Shown piece after piece: positions 34,401 through 47,497 of a stretch of 64,000 nt of DNA. The notes beneath the pieces were generated by a model. That model did not search any database. It worked only from the letters and a program-made list of their open reading frames with translations, and was not told the DNA's origin. Numbering within the stretch: position 1 is the stretch's first letter; every line of letters begins with the position of its first letter. The position numbers and the translations under genes are program-made. The DNA comes from Adineta ricciae (Eukaryota > Rotifera > Eurotatoria > Adinetida > Adinetidae). The DNA lies in NCBI GenBank assembly GCA_905250025.1, contig CAJNOJ010000013.1, forward strand, positions 744,001 through 808,000, in the 5' to 3' direction.

Positions 34401-37400
34401 GAACGTGCATGTGACTCGTCAGTGAGGTAAAGCGATTGGTTTGATAAATCAATCGAGAATAAACCTAGCGGATCACCTAAAAGCGAAGCAAAGTTGAATT
34501 AGTTTCGGTAATTATTGAGAACATTGAAGATGATGGTTTACCTCGGAGAATTTGTGCATTCGATGGGATTCGGTTAATTCCTTCCTCGTCGTAATTAATC
34601 AATTCAAAATTCATCAAATATTTCCGTCGGTTTGCTGCCAATGATGTTTCGAAGATAACTAGATAGTTATCTTGCATAAACTGATAGGATTTCTTAGTTT
34701 GATTTGATAGATTTCTTTCATCAAGAATATTGATATGCAAATTCGTATGTGCAATTTGATAATTATGTTGACAACGATATAGAATCGTTAACAAATGTGT
34801 TTGACTCGCCGAATTCACCAGTGAATTCATGACTGTAATTGAGCCTGACGATGGATTGATACGAAATAAGTCTTTCGATTTAATTCGTTCGACTGTATCA
34901 ATAGAATAAGAACAATCGCTGGCAGGATTTTCAATTGATAGACGAGCGATTTCAGCACCGATTGGAATATTTCGTGAGATGGAACTGTAATAATCCCTTT
35001 GAGAAAATTCCATAGATGGAACGGAGTTGTTTACGATACGAATAAGAACTTTAATCGTATTCATATTCATCCAGTCATTCGTAACATTGATACGAAGATC
35101 AATGAGATTCGTTTGATTGACTAGTTCGGCAATAGGACGAATGAGAATCAGTTGACCCGTTTGGAAATCTACATGAAAATATCGCGTATGGCGAATATCT
35201 CCAATCATGATAAACCATTGGGTTGTATTATGACGATTATTCATGCCGAGATGTAATATTGTTGAACCAACTTCCGTGGTTGTTAGCAAATCGATATTGA
35301 TGGTTGAATCAATTGATGTTAACGAAGATTTATTAACATCAATACTTGGTAAAATTTGTATTTTGATCGGCAGAGAAACACGACTTGAAACGATACGCCA
35401 TTTTCCGCGGCTTGATGTCTCATCTTCTTCGTTTTCATTTGCATCCGATAGAATATCATATCGATATGCAACGGTAAATGCTTCAACCTAAAATACAAAA
35501 GTTATTGAGCAAATTTCTCCAATGTGCAAAAGTCGAGTCTTACATTAAATTCGTATGTTGTATAAGCTTTCAACGGTTGTTTTGCAGCAATGTATCCTGT
35601 TTGTCGATTGATGACAAAATGTTGATTTGAGTCGACAATCCGGTAGCGTATTTCCAGTTTTTTGCTATAGACTTTCGTATCCAAAAGTGCAACGATTTGA
35701 AATAGACGTTGCCGCAATCTGCCACTCTGACGATCGATTTCAATCATATCAATGTTATAATTCGGTGCCGAGAAAAACTTCGGTATCAATTGCCGTCGTC
35801 GAATCAGATGAATATTAACATAACAATGCGCAGATAACTTATACTGTGTATCGAATGCTACCACAGTTAGAAGATAATCGGACTTTAATCGACGATTATT
35901 ATTCTGATTCGATGAGAGTAAACTCAGCGAACCAGTTCGTTGATCGATCGAGAAGAGTTTCTCATTGTCTACGATGGAATATTGTAGATGAGAATTCTTA
36001 TTCAACGAAACCGCTTCGACGCGATGAAAAGCATGTTGACTTGCGTAATCATAGACTTTGATATTTTGATAAACATCTACGCATTGTGGGAGATAAAAGT
36101 TTTCCTGTCGTATCGATATATGAAGATGAACAAATGTATATGCTGGATGAGCACGATAACGAGTTAAACGTATTGTCAGCCAATATGATGATTTTGATAA
36201 ACCAATTAACGATTGAGTTAGACGAAGGTAACCTTAAACAAAGATTTCTGTTATTTCGAATTGTCTCATTATCGAATGTAACTCCCGAAGGAAGACACAC
36301 TTCCGTTTCCCTTTTATTCGAATTTGATAGTACATTAATTTACGCAAGTAGACTGAGAAATTTATGTAGAACTAAAACAGGAAATTAGAATGCCGAGAAC
36401 ACAAAAAAAAACATTCATGTCATTATTTGATCTGTTCAACTGTTCTTAAAGGTTATCGTTCGAAAAGAACCTGGCCATTCGATGACCTTATTTGCTAGTC
36501 ATGCGAACAAACGTCATCTGATCGTATCAATCAAATTCGTCTAGTTCTCGTCTAATCAGAAGATTATCATATATTGATAATGTAATTCGAATCGTTTGAC
36601 ATTCAATCGATTTAATCAATTCGAACAAATATTTTCTGAGAAAAGCCAAACGAGTGACAAATAATTGAATTATTAGTTCGAATAATATTGTTTTTTTTCT
36701 CGACTGATCGTCATTGACCAGATGTCCTCGATAATGTCGAACTTTTCTTTTTGATGAACATGTGTTCCCTTTCGAACATGCATCTAATGACTATTTCTTA
36801 TCATCTATCGATTAGAAAATGAGTTCGATGGGTAATTAGTGTCTGATGAAGAATAACTCAGCAGAAGAAATGAATGAGTGAGAAACAGAAGCAGCTGCCT
36901 TTCTCACAATAGAAATCGATTGATGACATGTAAAACAACAACAGCAGCAGCAGCAATCTCTTTCGTTCTATTCAGACATGCATCAAACCGACATCGGTCA
37001 CCACGCGCATCACCACGAGGGATTAAAGGAAAGGAAATTAGAATTGACTGTATAATGATGTTCACCATTGGTCACGCGCATGCATGCAGACATTCTAATT
37101 GTCGTTTCATTATATTGAGACGACAAATATACATATTGTTATGATGTAAGATTAGGAGAAGAAATGAGAATATAATACGAAAGAGAAGAATAAAATAAAC
37201 AATTGACAAACGAGACTTATTAGTCGATGAAAATCACACTCAGAAGTCTGAATATGGATTAAATTTCTTAAATCCTTTTTTGATTGAGAATGAAGACAAA
37301 GCGAATAACGTCGAAGTCATCCTACCTTGCTGATCGATGGCAAATGACGATTTAATTCCATCGTGAATGATTTCAATGAAATCAATTGTTGATGCCAACA

Positions 37401-40400
37401 ATTGCAAACGACGATAAACATTCGTTAGGATTGAGCCAGCTGCTAATGATTCATTAATAGTTAATCCATATGCCGGTTCATGTAAAAGTATAGGCTCTTG
37501 AGCATCAGGAAATGATTTAACATAAATATTAATTGTTGTTTGATTCTTATGTAAACCATCCGTCACTTGAACAGTTACATTGAACACTTGATTAACGAGA
37601 CGATGTAACTGATGTTTCAAGCGAAGATGACCTGTTTGCGTATTAATTGTTACATATGGATTTGGGCTGAGCGAATAGATTAGCTGATCGGTTTTATCAG
37701 CGTCAATCGCGTAGATTTGCCCGAATATGGAATAACGTGGCATATCCGAAAAAAGATCAAAGACATACTTGTCGACTGAGAATTGTGGAGTGTTATCATT
37801 GGTATCGTTGATGAGAACATGAACAGTTGTACATATCGATTGCAATTGTGGTTGAAGACCTTGATCCGATGCGAGAATATGCAAATCGATTGCAGAATAC
37901 TCTTCGTAATCAACCGATTTTATGCAATCAAGTTGTCCAGTTAGCACATCGATAGAAAAATATTGGTTGTAATTCAACAACGAATAATGAATTGTTCCAT
38001 TTTCACCTGTGATCAAAGAAGGAATGAATGAATGTGGAAGAGGACAAGTTCTTACCTAGATCAGGATCGAATGCTTGGATTTGTAGGAGATTTTTTTCTA
38101 TCCGATTTTCATTTAAATAGATTCTCGAATGAAATAATGAACATGTCGGTATGTTATCATTAATATCGGTTATATGAATGATGATCAAGATCTTTTGATA
38201 AAACTTCTTGGTATATTCGAAATTGATTAATGACCTGCTTTTCTTTTCACAATGATAACGTTCAGATAATTTCATCGAATAGATCGATTTGAATTTTAAT
38301 TCAATTTCAAACACGTATCGATTTTGTTTCTCGCGGTCGAGTCGATCGATCAGTTTCAAAGTTTTCGTATTTTGATCAATTATAAATGGAACGTTCGTAT
38401 CATTGATCGTATAGAAAAATAAATTATCATCTTCATCATTGATATTCAATGGAAATGAATCTGATTCAATCTTCAAACGACCGATAACCGTATTGATCTG
38501 AGCATCTTCTGAGACAGAGTACGAACTGCTATTCTCTCGAAAGCCAATATTTAGAAAAACAGTGTCGCTGCTCGATGATGACGGCGTTGTGTAAACACTA
38601 AAAGCGAAAGACAAACGACTTGCAGGTAGAACATCGTTCAATAAATGTATAGAAATTTTTCTCCACAGGGCATAGGCGAGTGTTGTAAGGAGAGTGTCTC
38701 AATGAAAATTTTGTTAACTTACTTTTGTTCGGGAACAATTGAACTCATTGTCGATGTGCTTGTCATCAAGAAACTCGATGTGGTTTTCTTTCTCCAACGT
38801 CTTGAATAAGCGCGCGTTCTTCCTAAATCTCGTTTTGATATTTTCGACGAAAGATCCAAACGAACATCTATACGACTTTCTAAGCTTATCGGTTGTCCCC
38901 AATCGAAAACAAGAATTTGTAGAGTTGCCATCAAATTCGACCGAAATGACTCTTTTCCTCTTAGCATCAATGTTCCATTGTTTGGATCGAGTAGGAATGG
39001 ACACAAAGTTTGACAATTCAATAATCGATACGTTATTCGTCCATTTGTTTCCTTGTTCTGATCGAGATCGTATGCTTGAAATTGATATGGTAATTGAACT
39101 AATTCCATCGGTGTGCTATTTCGAAACATTGGCCGATGTTTATTGATTTCTTTCACGTGAAGTTGTAGATTTGTTTCAATGGAGTATCGTCGATTGAATA
39201 ATTGAATATTGGCTTGAAGATCCAATGTATAATTTCGATATTCTAGACGTTCTGCTACGCGTAGAATACCAGTTTTCGAATCGAGATAGAACTGAAGATA
39301 TTTATCGTCATTTAATAGTTTGTAATTGATTGTTAATGATTGATCTTCATAGAGATTTGCATATGCAAGTTCAATACGTGTTATAAATGAATCGACAGGT
39401 AGATTCTCATCGAGAGAGATGATCTTCATTGGTTTAAAATGAAAATTGTATTCATTAAAATCGATTCGAGGAACGATATGATAATTTGCATATTGACATC
39501 GTCGTTGATGTTGATTGAAACAGATTAAAAATTGAAGATTATATTCTTCAATCGAATATTTATTCAAATAGACATTGTTTCCTTGGAGAAAGAGATTTTT
39601 CACATTTCCAGACGAATTTCCCAGAAGAAAAATGTCGAAGTCTTTTCCTTCCGGTTGAGTATTGATAGTTAAGATTGGTTGATGAAGGTTTAGACGATGA
39701 AATGATTTGCGTTCGAATATCTTAATTTCATAAGAAGAGATCATTTCGCTAACCTCAATCGTCTTATTGAATATCGTTTGAAAATATAGCGAAGTTCTTG
39801 GCGAATTGTTAAAACTTAATTTCACACGCGCTTTCGTTTTCATGTTATTATCCACGAGCCGTTTCTGATAACGATCATACGCATAGACATCGAATTCATA
39901 AAGCGTTGTTAAATTCTCTTTCGTGATCAGATACAAATCACCTGTAAATGGATGAAGAGAAAATGTTTCATTTAATGACGATGCTAATTCATAAAGTATT
40001 TGAGCATGTTGAATTTCATCAGCGTCACTTGCATGAATTCGTAAAAGTGCTTGCTCAATTGCAATTGATTGAGTCAAAAACGTTTGCTCGTAAATATCCA
40101 TATCAAACACACCATCATTATCATTCGAATCAGCAACGCGCAGACGAACCTATGAACGAGAGAAAGAGAAGTGTGCAGTTTATAACTTCGCTAACATAAA
40201 ACTCTTACTTCTGTTTGTTCGCTTTGATTTTCTTGTGTCGTAACGATATTGGCTTGAATACGTAGTGTATAAACATCTTGATATTCTCGATTAATATCAA
40301 ATGGTCGTGTTATATTTAGAATAAGAAAATAAAAATCTGCTAAACGTTTACTCTTTACTTCAAATAAACCATTATTCGTATCATCGACGAGATGATAACT

Positions 40401-40589
40401 AAGCGATTTAATGTTTGATGTTCGGTAGATGCCAATCGGTATTCGATTTGAGTAGAGAAATAAGGAACTAGACAGGGTATTTTCTTGACACCATAGTTCA
40501 TAGTTCGACGAAGTAAAAAAGTGTGGCTTGTTATCAGCAAATATAATTGTCAATAAAGTACAAAGAATGGAGATTTGTAATGAAGACAT
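25450..40589 (-). CDS. Fat-like giant cadherin
   Basis: One gene of 17 exons: 40589-40209, 40149-38723, 38597-38056, 38006-37326, 36232-35544, 35487-34542, 34476-33137, 33082-30994, 30938-30688, 30631-30454, 30392-29410, 29352-26737, 26687-26604, 26551-26368, 26309-26292, 26238-25966, 25907-25450. The total is 13,140 nt and the frame closes at every junction (4379 aa; human FAT1 is about 4590). Signal peptide (LQISILCTLLTIIFA), then a long series of cadherin repeats with linkers such as DTNDNTPQF, DLNDHGPKF and NINDNYPEF; many linkers are degenerate (EINKHRPMF, DYNNHPPNF). Then EGF modules (about 28270-28000), laminin G (about 27900-27380), EGF (about 27290-27170), one membrane helix (about 27055-26970) followed by a basic stop-transfer, and a Ser/Asn-rich tail ending TEV, a class I PDZ ligand. 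The EGF-LamG-EGF-TM order is that of Fat/Fat-like proteins, which act in adhesion and planar polarity. Exon 15 is only 18 nt. Intron 4 (1093 nt) is the one long intron. Confidence 0.9.
36233..37325. other. Long intron 4 of the Fat-like cadherin gene
   Basis: The donor (CAA G|GTAGG) at 37326/37325 and acceptor (TTTAAG|GT TAC) at 36233/36232 join in frame, giving Gln-Gly-Tyr-Leu. At 1093 nt this is about 20 times the usual intron here. It contains AGC/GCA runs near 36940-36955. The duplicated segment begins inside this intron, at 37060. Confidence 0.8.
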
Positions 40590-42277
40590 ACATAGGAAGA
40601 TAAAAATGAATGTGAAAAGTTTTTAAACAAATATAAATCTGAAAATGAAATCAAATGTTATTTGGCAATTCGTCGTTTTTTCTTGTGACATATTCATAAA
40701 TACATTCATATGTATTCCACTAAGAAAGGAAAAGATGTATGTATATTAAACCGGCGATGAACTGGACAATCGCGTTCGTTTGCAAGAAAGACAGAGGGAG
40801 AAGAGAGAAAGAAGAAAAAGAAAAATATATCGACGACCAGTTCGCTAACGTCGCCCGTTTTGTTCAACTTCTATTCATTCTTTTCCTCTACTCTGTCTCT
40901 CTCTCTCTCTCCTTCTCTCTTTCTCTCTAGTCGGAACGTATGAAAGATGTAAAGCGAAAGACATACAGAGAGAAAAATGCTTGGAGTATGTGTCAATGAG
41001 CTAATTAGGAGCACAAATCATATCTCGGCAAATATCTAGTTCAATCGAAATAAGAAGAAGAAAAAGAAAAGAATTGCGTACTGAATTGGATCGACTTCTT
41101 TTCAAATCATAAGATTAAGTTTTTCTTCTTCCTCACGATTCTCTCAACATATCCATGTGAACATTTCAAAACAGACGCATGATGTTTGATTGTTGTTATT
41201 GTTGAGAACAGACATGCACAGACCAATGATTATGATGATGATGGACGAGCGTCGACATGAGCATCTCCTATCTTATTACTGGTCGTTTGGATGTGTGTCT
41301 ACATGTAATAGATGCATGCACTATCTAATAAGACGCGTGTCGAACAAATTGCTACCTTCGTCCTATTCGGAAGGGTCACCTTGATCCAGTGAATAGGGGC
41401 TGGGCGAGACATCTTTATCGGTATGTGTTTGTCGCGTCACACGCCATCGTTTCGTATTTCTTTACTCGTTCTCGATCGCGATTGTTCAGACACCATTGAA
41501 CATGAGAAATTCTACGTCTGCTATTTGCATTGTTTACCTATAAAACAAAAGCATGCAAGCACATCGGCTCGTTTTTATGCGATACACATATATTCCCGCG
41601 TCGTTATACAAGCGTTTTATTGATTGACTAGTATAATACATGATATCTAAATAGTCCTATATGTAAGCACATGAATATCTCTTGGTATAAGAAATAATTG
41701 ATAACGAAATCTAACAATATGTCTTATCTATTTCTATCATATAAACAAGTATGAACGACATGATGTGAGATAATTTCATTCTTTTTTTTTTACAGTCACA
41801 CATCTCTCTTAGGGATAAATCGTATGTGTCGTATTTACCACCTGCCCAATGATTAAATTAGTGTGAAAATCTCGACAATGTCAATGGCGAGGTAGAAATA
41901 TGTGGGATATATTTGCACACAATATCCTTCTAATGCGAAAAAATTCTCTTGTAGAAATACAAATCGTTTTGTTTGTCATATCGCCTTTTTTTGTGTAACT
42001 TGGATTATGACAAGACTTCACCGACATGTTTAGAGTAAAATATTTTCTTTCGTTTTGTTGTTTATTCATGTTCATGAAACCTTTCTTACTGTTCTTTCGA
42101 GTTCATTTAAAAGTCTAGCACAACAAAACAAAATTTGTGCACGTTTAATTTCATTCACTGGTCTCATTCTTCTTGACGAATTCCATTAAGAAGACGGGCT
42201 TCTCAATTGAACAACTAAATAAGCACTCAACTAACCACTTCTTTTTTTTCTTCTTCTTCTTCTTCTTCTCTCTCTCT
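37060..42277. repeat. Direct repeat, copy A (5.2 kb)
   Basis: From 37060 to 42277 the sequence matches 42279-47497 base for base over long stretches, in the same orientation, with a few percent of substitutions and small indels by eye. It spans part of intron 4, exons 4-1 of the Fat-like gene and about 1.7 kb of 5' flank. It ends in a CTT/CT low-complexity run directly at the N. Below 37060 the sequence is unique. Confidence 0.95.
40590..42277. other. 5' flank of the Fat-like gene, copy A
   Basis: About 1.7 kb upstream of the cadherin start. Contains a CT-rich microsatellite at about 40887-40929 and a CTT/CT run at 42241-42277. Open frames of 60-65 codons are shared with copy B but have no family resemblance; similarity of the copies explains their conservation. 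The promoter of the cadherin gene should be here. Confidence 0.5.
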
Positions 42278-42278
42278 N
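42278..42278. other. Single ambiguous base (N) at the junction of the two copies
   Basis: The only N in the window. It lies exactly where copy A's 5' flank, in a CT repeat, meets the intron-4 end of copy B. A one-base gap at such a point looks like an assembly or scaffolding join. Confidence 0.95.
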
Positions 42279-45200
42279 GTTCACCATTGGTCACGCGCAT
42301 GCATGCAGACATTCTAATTGTCGTTTCATTATATTGAGACGACAAATATACATATTGTTATGATGTAAGATTAGGAGAAGAAATGAGAATATAATACGAT
42401 AGAAAAGAATAAAATAAACAATTGACAAACGAGACTTATTAGTCGATGAAAATCACACTCAGAAGTCTGAATATGGATTAAATTTCTTAAATCCTTTTTT
42501 GATTGAGAATGAAGACAAAGCGAAGAACGGCGAAGTCATCCTACCTTGCTGATCGATGGCAAATGGCGATTTAATTTCATCGTGAACGATTTCAATGAAA
42601 TCAATTGTTGATGCCAACAATTGCCAACGACGATAAACATTCGTTAGGATTGAGCCAGCTGCTAACGATTCATTAATAGTTAATCCATATGCCGGGTCAT
42701 GTAAAAGTATAGGCTCTTGAGCATCAGGAAATGATTTAACATAAATATTAAGCGTTGTTTGATTCTTATGTAAACCATCCGTCACTTGAACAGTTACATT
42801 GAACACTTGATTAACCAGACGATGTAGCTGATTTTTCAAGCGGAGATGACCTGTTTGCTTATTAATTGTTACATATGGATTTGGGCTGAGCGAATAGATT
42901 AATTGATCGGTTTTATCAGCGTCAATCGCATAGATTTGCCCGAATATGGAATAACGCGGCATATCCGAAAAAAGATCAAAGACATACTTGTCGATCGAGA
43001 ATTGTGGAGTGTTATCGTTAGTATTGTTGATGAGAATATGAACAGTTGTACATATCGATTGCAATTGTGGTTGAAGACCTTGATCCGATGCGAGAATATG
43101 CAAATCGATTGCAGAATACTCTTCGTAATCAACCGATTTTACGCAATCAAGTTGTCCAGTTAGCACATCGATCGAAAAGTATTGGTTGTAATTCAACAAT
43201 GAATAATGAATTGTTCCATTTTCACCTATGATCAAAGAAGGAATGAATAGTAGAGAATGTGGTGGAGGGAAAGTTCTTACCCAGATCAGGATCGAATGCT
43301 TGGATTCGTAGGAGATTTTTTTCTATCCGATTTTCATTTAAATAGATTCTCGAATGAAATAATGAACATGTCGGTATGTTATCATTAACATCGGTTATAT
43401 GAATGATGATCAAGATCTTTTGATAAAACTTCTTGGTATATTCGAAATTGATTAATGAGCTGCTTTTCTTTTCACAATGATAACGTTCAGATAATTTCAT
43501 TGAATAGATCGATTTGAATTTTAATTCAATTTCAAACACGTATCGACTTTGTTTCTCGCGGTCGAGTCGACCGATCAGTTTCAAAGTTTTCGTATTTTGA
43601 TCAATTATAAACGGAACGTTCGTATCATTGATCGTGTAAAAAAATAAATTATCATCTTCGTCATTGATATTCAATGGAAACGAATCCGATTCAATTTTCA
43701 AACGATCGATAACCGTATTGATCGGAGCATCTTCTGAGACAGAGTACGAACTGCTATTCTCTCGAAAGCCAATATTTAGAAAAACAGTGTCGCTGTTCGA
43801 TGGTGATGGCGTTGTGTAAACACTAAAAACGAAAGACAAACGACTTGCAGGTAGAACATCGTTCAATAAATGTATAGAAATTTTTCCCCACAGGGCATAG
43901 GCGAGTGTTGTAAGGAGAGTGTCTCAATGCAAATTTGTTAACTTACTTTTGTTCGGGAACAATTGAACTCATTGTCGATGTACTTGTTATCAAGAAATTC
44001 GATGTGGTTTTCTTTCTCCAACGTCTTGAATAAGCGCGCGTTCTTCCTAAATCTCGTTTTGAAATCTTCGACGAAAGATCCAAACGAACGTCGATACGAC
44101 TCTCTAAACTTATCGGTTGTCCCCAATCGAAAGCAAGAATTTGTAAAGTTGCCATTGAATTCGACCGAAACGACTCTTTTCCTCTTAACATCAATGTTCC
44201 GTTGTTCGGATCGAGTAGAAATGGACACGAAGTTTGACAATTCAATAACCGATACGTAATTCGCCCATTCGTTTCCTTATTCTGATCGAGATCGTATGCT
44301 TGAAATTGATATGGTAATTGAACTAATTCCATCGGTGTGCTATTTCGAAACATTGGACGATGTTTATTGATTTCTTTCACGTGAAGTTGTAGATTTGTTT
44401 CAATGGAGTATCGTCGATTGAATAATTGAATATTGGCTTGAAGATCCAATGTATAATTTCGATATTCTAGACGTTCTGCTACGCGTAGAATACCAGTTTT
44501 CGAATCGAGATAGAACTGAAGATATTTATCGTCATTTAATAGTTTGTAATTGATTGTTAATGATTGATCTTCATAGAGATTTGCATATGCAAGTTCAATA
44601 CGTGTTATAAATGAATCGACAGGTAGATTCTCATCGAGAGAGATGATCTTCATTGGTTTAAAATGAAAATTGTATTCATTAAAATCGATTCGAGGAACGA
44701 TATGATAATTTGCATATTGACATCGTCGTTGATGTTGATTAAAACAGATTAAAAATTGAAGATTATATTCTTCAATTGAATATTTATTCAAATAGACATT
44801 GTTTCCTTGAAGAAAGAGGTTGTTCACATTTCCAGACGAATTTCCCAGAAGAAAAACGTCGAAGTCTTTTTCTTCCGGTTGAATATTAATAGTTAAGATT
44901 GGCTGATGAAGGTTCAGACGATGAAATGATTTGCGTTCGGATATCTTGATTTCATAAGAAGAGATCATTTCGCTAACTTCAATCGTCTTATTGAACATCG
45001 TTTGAAAATATTGCGAAGTTCTTGGCAAATTGTTAAAACTTAATTTCACACGCGCTTTCGTTTTCATATTATTATCCACGAGCCGTTTCTGATAACGATC
45101 ATACGCATAGACATCGAATTCATATAGCGTTGTTAAATTCTCTTTCGTGATCAGATACAAATCACCTGTAAATGGATGAAGAGAAAATGTTTCATTTAAT

Positions 45201-47497
45201 GGCGATGCTAATTCATAAAGTATTTGAGCATGTTGAATTTCATCAGCGTCACTTGCATGAATTCGTAAAAGTGCTTGCTCAATTGCAATTGATTGAGTGA
45301 AAAACGTTTGCTCGTAAATATCCATATCAAACACACCATCATTATCATTCGAATCAGCAACTCGTAGACGAACCTATGAACGAGAGAAAGAGAAGTGTGC
45401 AGTTTTATAACTTCGCTAACATAAAACTCTTACTTCTGTTTGTTCGCTTTGATTTTCTTGTGTCGTAACGATATTGGCTTGAATACGTAGTGTATAAACA
45501 TCTTGATATTCTCGATTAATATCAAATGGTCGTGTTATATTTAGAATAAGAAAATAAAAATCTGCTAAACGTTTACTCTTTACTTCAAATAAGCCATTAT
45601 TCGTATCATCGACGAGATGATAACTAAGCGATTTAATGTTTGATGTTCGGTAGATGCCAATCGGTATTGGATTTGAGTAGAGAAATAAGGAACTGGATAG
45701 GGTATTTTCTTGACACCATAGTTCATAGTTCGACGAAGTAAAAAAGAGTGACTTGTTATCAGCAAATATAATTGTCAATAAAGTACAAAGAATGGAGATT
45801 TGTAATGAAGACATACATAGGAAGATAAAAATGAATGCGAAAAGTTTTTAAACAAATATAAATCTGAAAATGAAATCAAATGTTATTTGGTAATTCGTCG
45901 CTTTTTTCTTGTGACATATTCATAAATACATTCATATGTATTCCACTAAGAAAGGAAAAGATGTGTGTATATTAAACCGGCGATGAACTGGACAATCGCG
46001 TTCGTTTGCAAGAAAGACAGAGGGAGAAGAGAGAAAGAAGAAAAAGAAAAATATATCGACGACCAGTTCGCTAACGTCGCCCGTTTTGTTCAACTTCTAT
46101 TCATTCTTTTCTTCTACTCTGTCTCTCTTCTTCTCTCTTTCTCTCTAGTCGGAACGTATGAAAGAAGTAAAGCGAAAGACATACAGAGAGAAAAATGCTT
46201 GGAGTATGTGTCAATGAGCTAATTAGGAGCACAAATCATATCTCGGCAAATATCTAGTTCAATCGAAACAAGAAGAAGACAAAGAAAAGAATTGCGTACC
46301 GAAATGGATCGACTTCTTTTCAAATCATAAGATTAAGTTTTTCTTCTTCCTCACGATTCTCTCAACATATCTATGTGAACATTTCAAAACAGACGCATGA
46401 TGCTTGATTGTTGTTATTGTTGAGAGCAGACATGCACAGACCAATGATTATGATGATGATGGACGAGCGTCGACATGAGCATCTCCTATCTTATTACTGG
46501 TCGTTTGGATGTATGTCTACATGTAATAGATGCATGCACTATCTAATAAGACGCGTGTCGAACAAATTGCTACCTTCGTTCTCTTTGGATGGGTCACCTT
46601 GATCCAGTGAATAGGGGCCGGGCGAGACATCTTTATCGGTATGTGTTTGTCGCGTCACACGCCATCGTTTCGTATTTCTCTACTCGTTGTCGATCGCGAT
46701 TGTTCAGACACCATTGAACATGAGAAATTCTACGTCTGCTATTTGCATTGTTTACCTATAAAACAAAGGCATGCAAGCACATCGGCTCGTTTTTATACGA
46801 TACATATATATTCCCGCGTCGTTATACAAGCGTTTTATTGATTGAATAGTATAATACATGATATCTAAATAGTCCTATATGTAAGCACATGAATATTTCT
46901 TAGTATAAGAAATCATTGATAACGAAATCTAACAATATGTCTTATCTATTTCTATCATATAAACAAGTATGAACGACATGATGTGAGATAATTTCTTTCT
47001 TTTTTTTTAACAGTCACACATCTCTCTTAGGGATAAATCGTATGTGTCGTATTTACCACCTGCTCAATGATTAAATTAGTGTGAAAATCTCGACAATGTC
47101 AATGGCAAGGTAGAAATATGTGGGATATATTTGCACACGATATCTTTCTAATGCGAAAAAATTCCCTTGTAGAAATAGAAATCGTTTTGTTTGTCATAAC
47201 GCCTTTTTTTGTGTAACTTGGATTATGACAAGACTTCACCGACATGTTTAGAGTAAAATATTTTCTTTCGTTTCGTTGTTTATTCATGTTCATGAAACCT
47301 TTCTTACTGTTCTTTCGAGTTCATTTAAAAGTCTAGCACAACAAAACAAAATTTGTGCACGTTTAATTTCATTCACTGGTCTCATTCTTCTTGACGAATT
47401 CCATTAAGGAGACGGGCTTCTCAATTGAACAACTAAATAAGCACTCAACTAACCACTTCTTTTTCTTCTTCTTCTTCTTCTTCTTCTCTCTCTCTCT
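42279..47497. repeat. Direct repeat, copy B (5.2 kb)
   Basis: Second copy of 37060-42277, nearly the same length (5219 vs 5218 bp). It runs past the matching CTT/CT repeat into unique sequence at about 47498. The copies differ in microsatellite length: the CT tract at about 46125-46150 is shorter than its partner at 40887-40929. Confidence 0.95.
42545..45814 (-). pseudogene. Fat-like cadherin exons 1-4, second copy (5' part only)
   Basis: Four exons, 45814-45434, 45373-43947, 43822-43281 and 43225-42545, have exactly the lengths of exons 1-4 of the complete gene (381, 1427, 542, 681 nt). All splice sites are intact and all frames open. After the intron-4 donor the sequence continues for 266 bp to the N, and no further cadherin exon follows on this side, so alone it encodes only about 1010 residues with no membrane anchor. 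Exon 2 differs from its partner at about 15 amino acids of 463, mostly conservative or semi-conservative. There is no stop or frameshift, so it is not a decayed pseudogene; it is either the other allele misplaced in tandem or a very young partial duplication. It is labelled pseudogene only because the gene is incomplete here. Confidence 0.8.

Noticed and set aside
26668-36300. A separate downstream cadherin gene starting near 36300
   Set aside because: The frame around 36300 has no signal peptide and its exon starts at an acceptor (36232) in phase with the donor at 37326.
37240-38016. A separate short cadherin gene ending with a stop at 37240
   Set aside because: The frame past 37326 is intron 4 read through. 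Splicing to the acceptor at 36233 joins in frame to the rest of the giant gene.
40739-41623. Conserved short frames in the cadherin 5' flank (present in both copies)
   Set aside because: Their conservation only reflects that the two copies are nearly identical; they end or shift at low-complexity sequence.
42545-45814. Copy B as an independent functional cadherin paralogue
   Set aside because: Exon lengths and splice sites equal those of copy A, it lacks all downstream exons, and it abuts an N; misjoined haplotypes explain it better.
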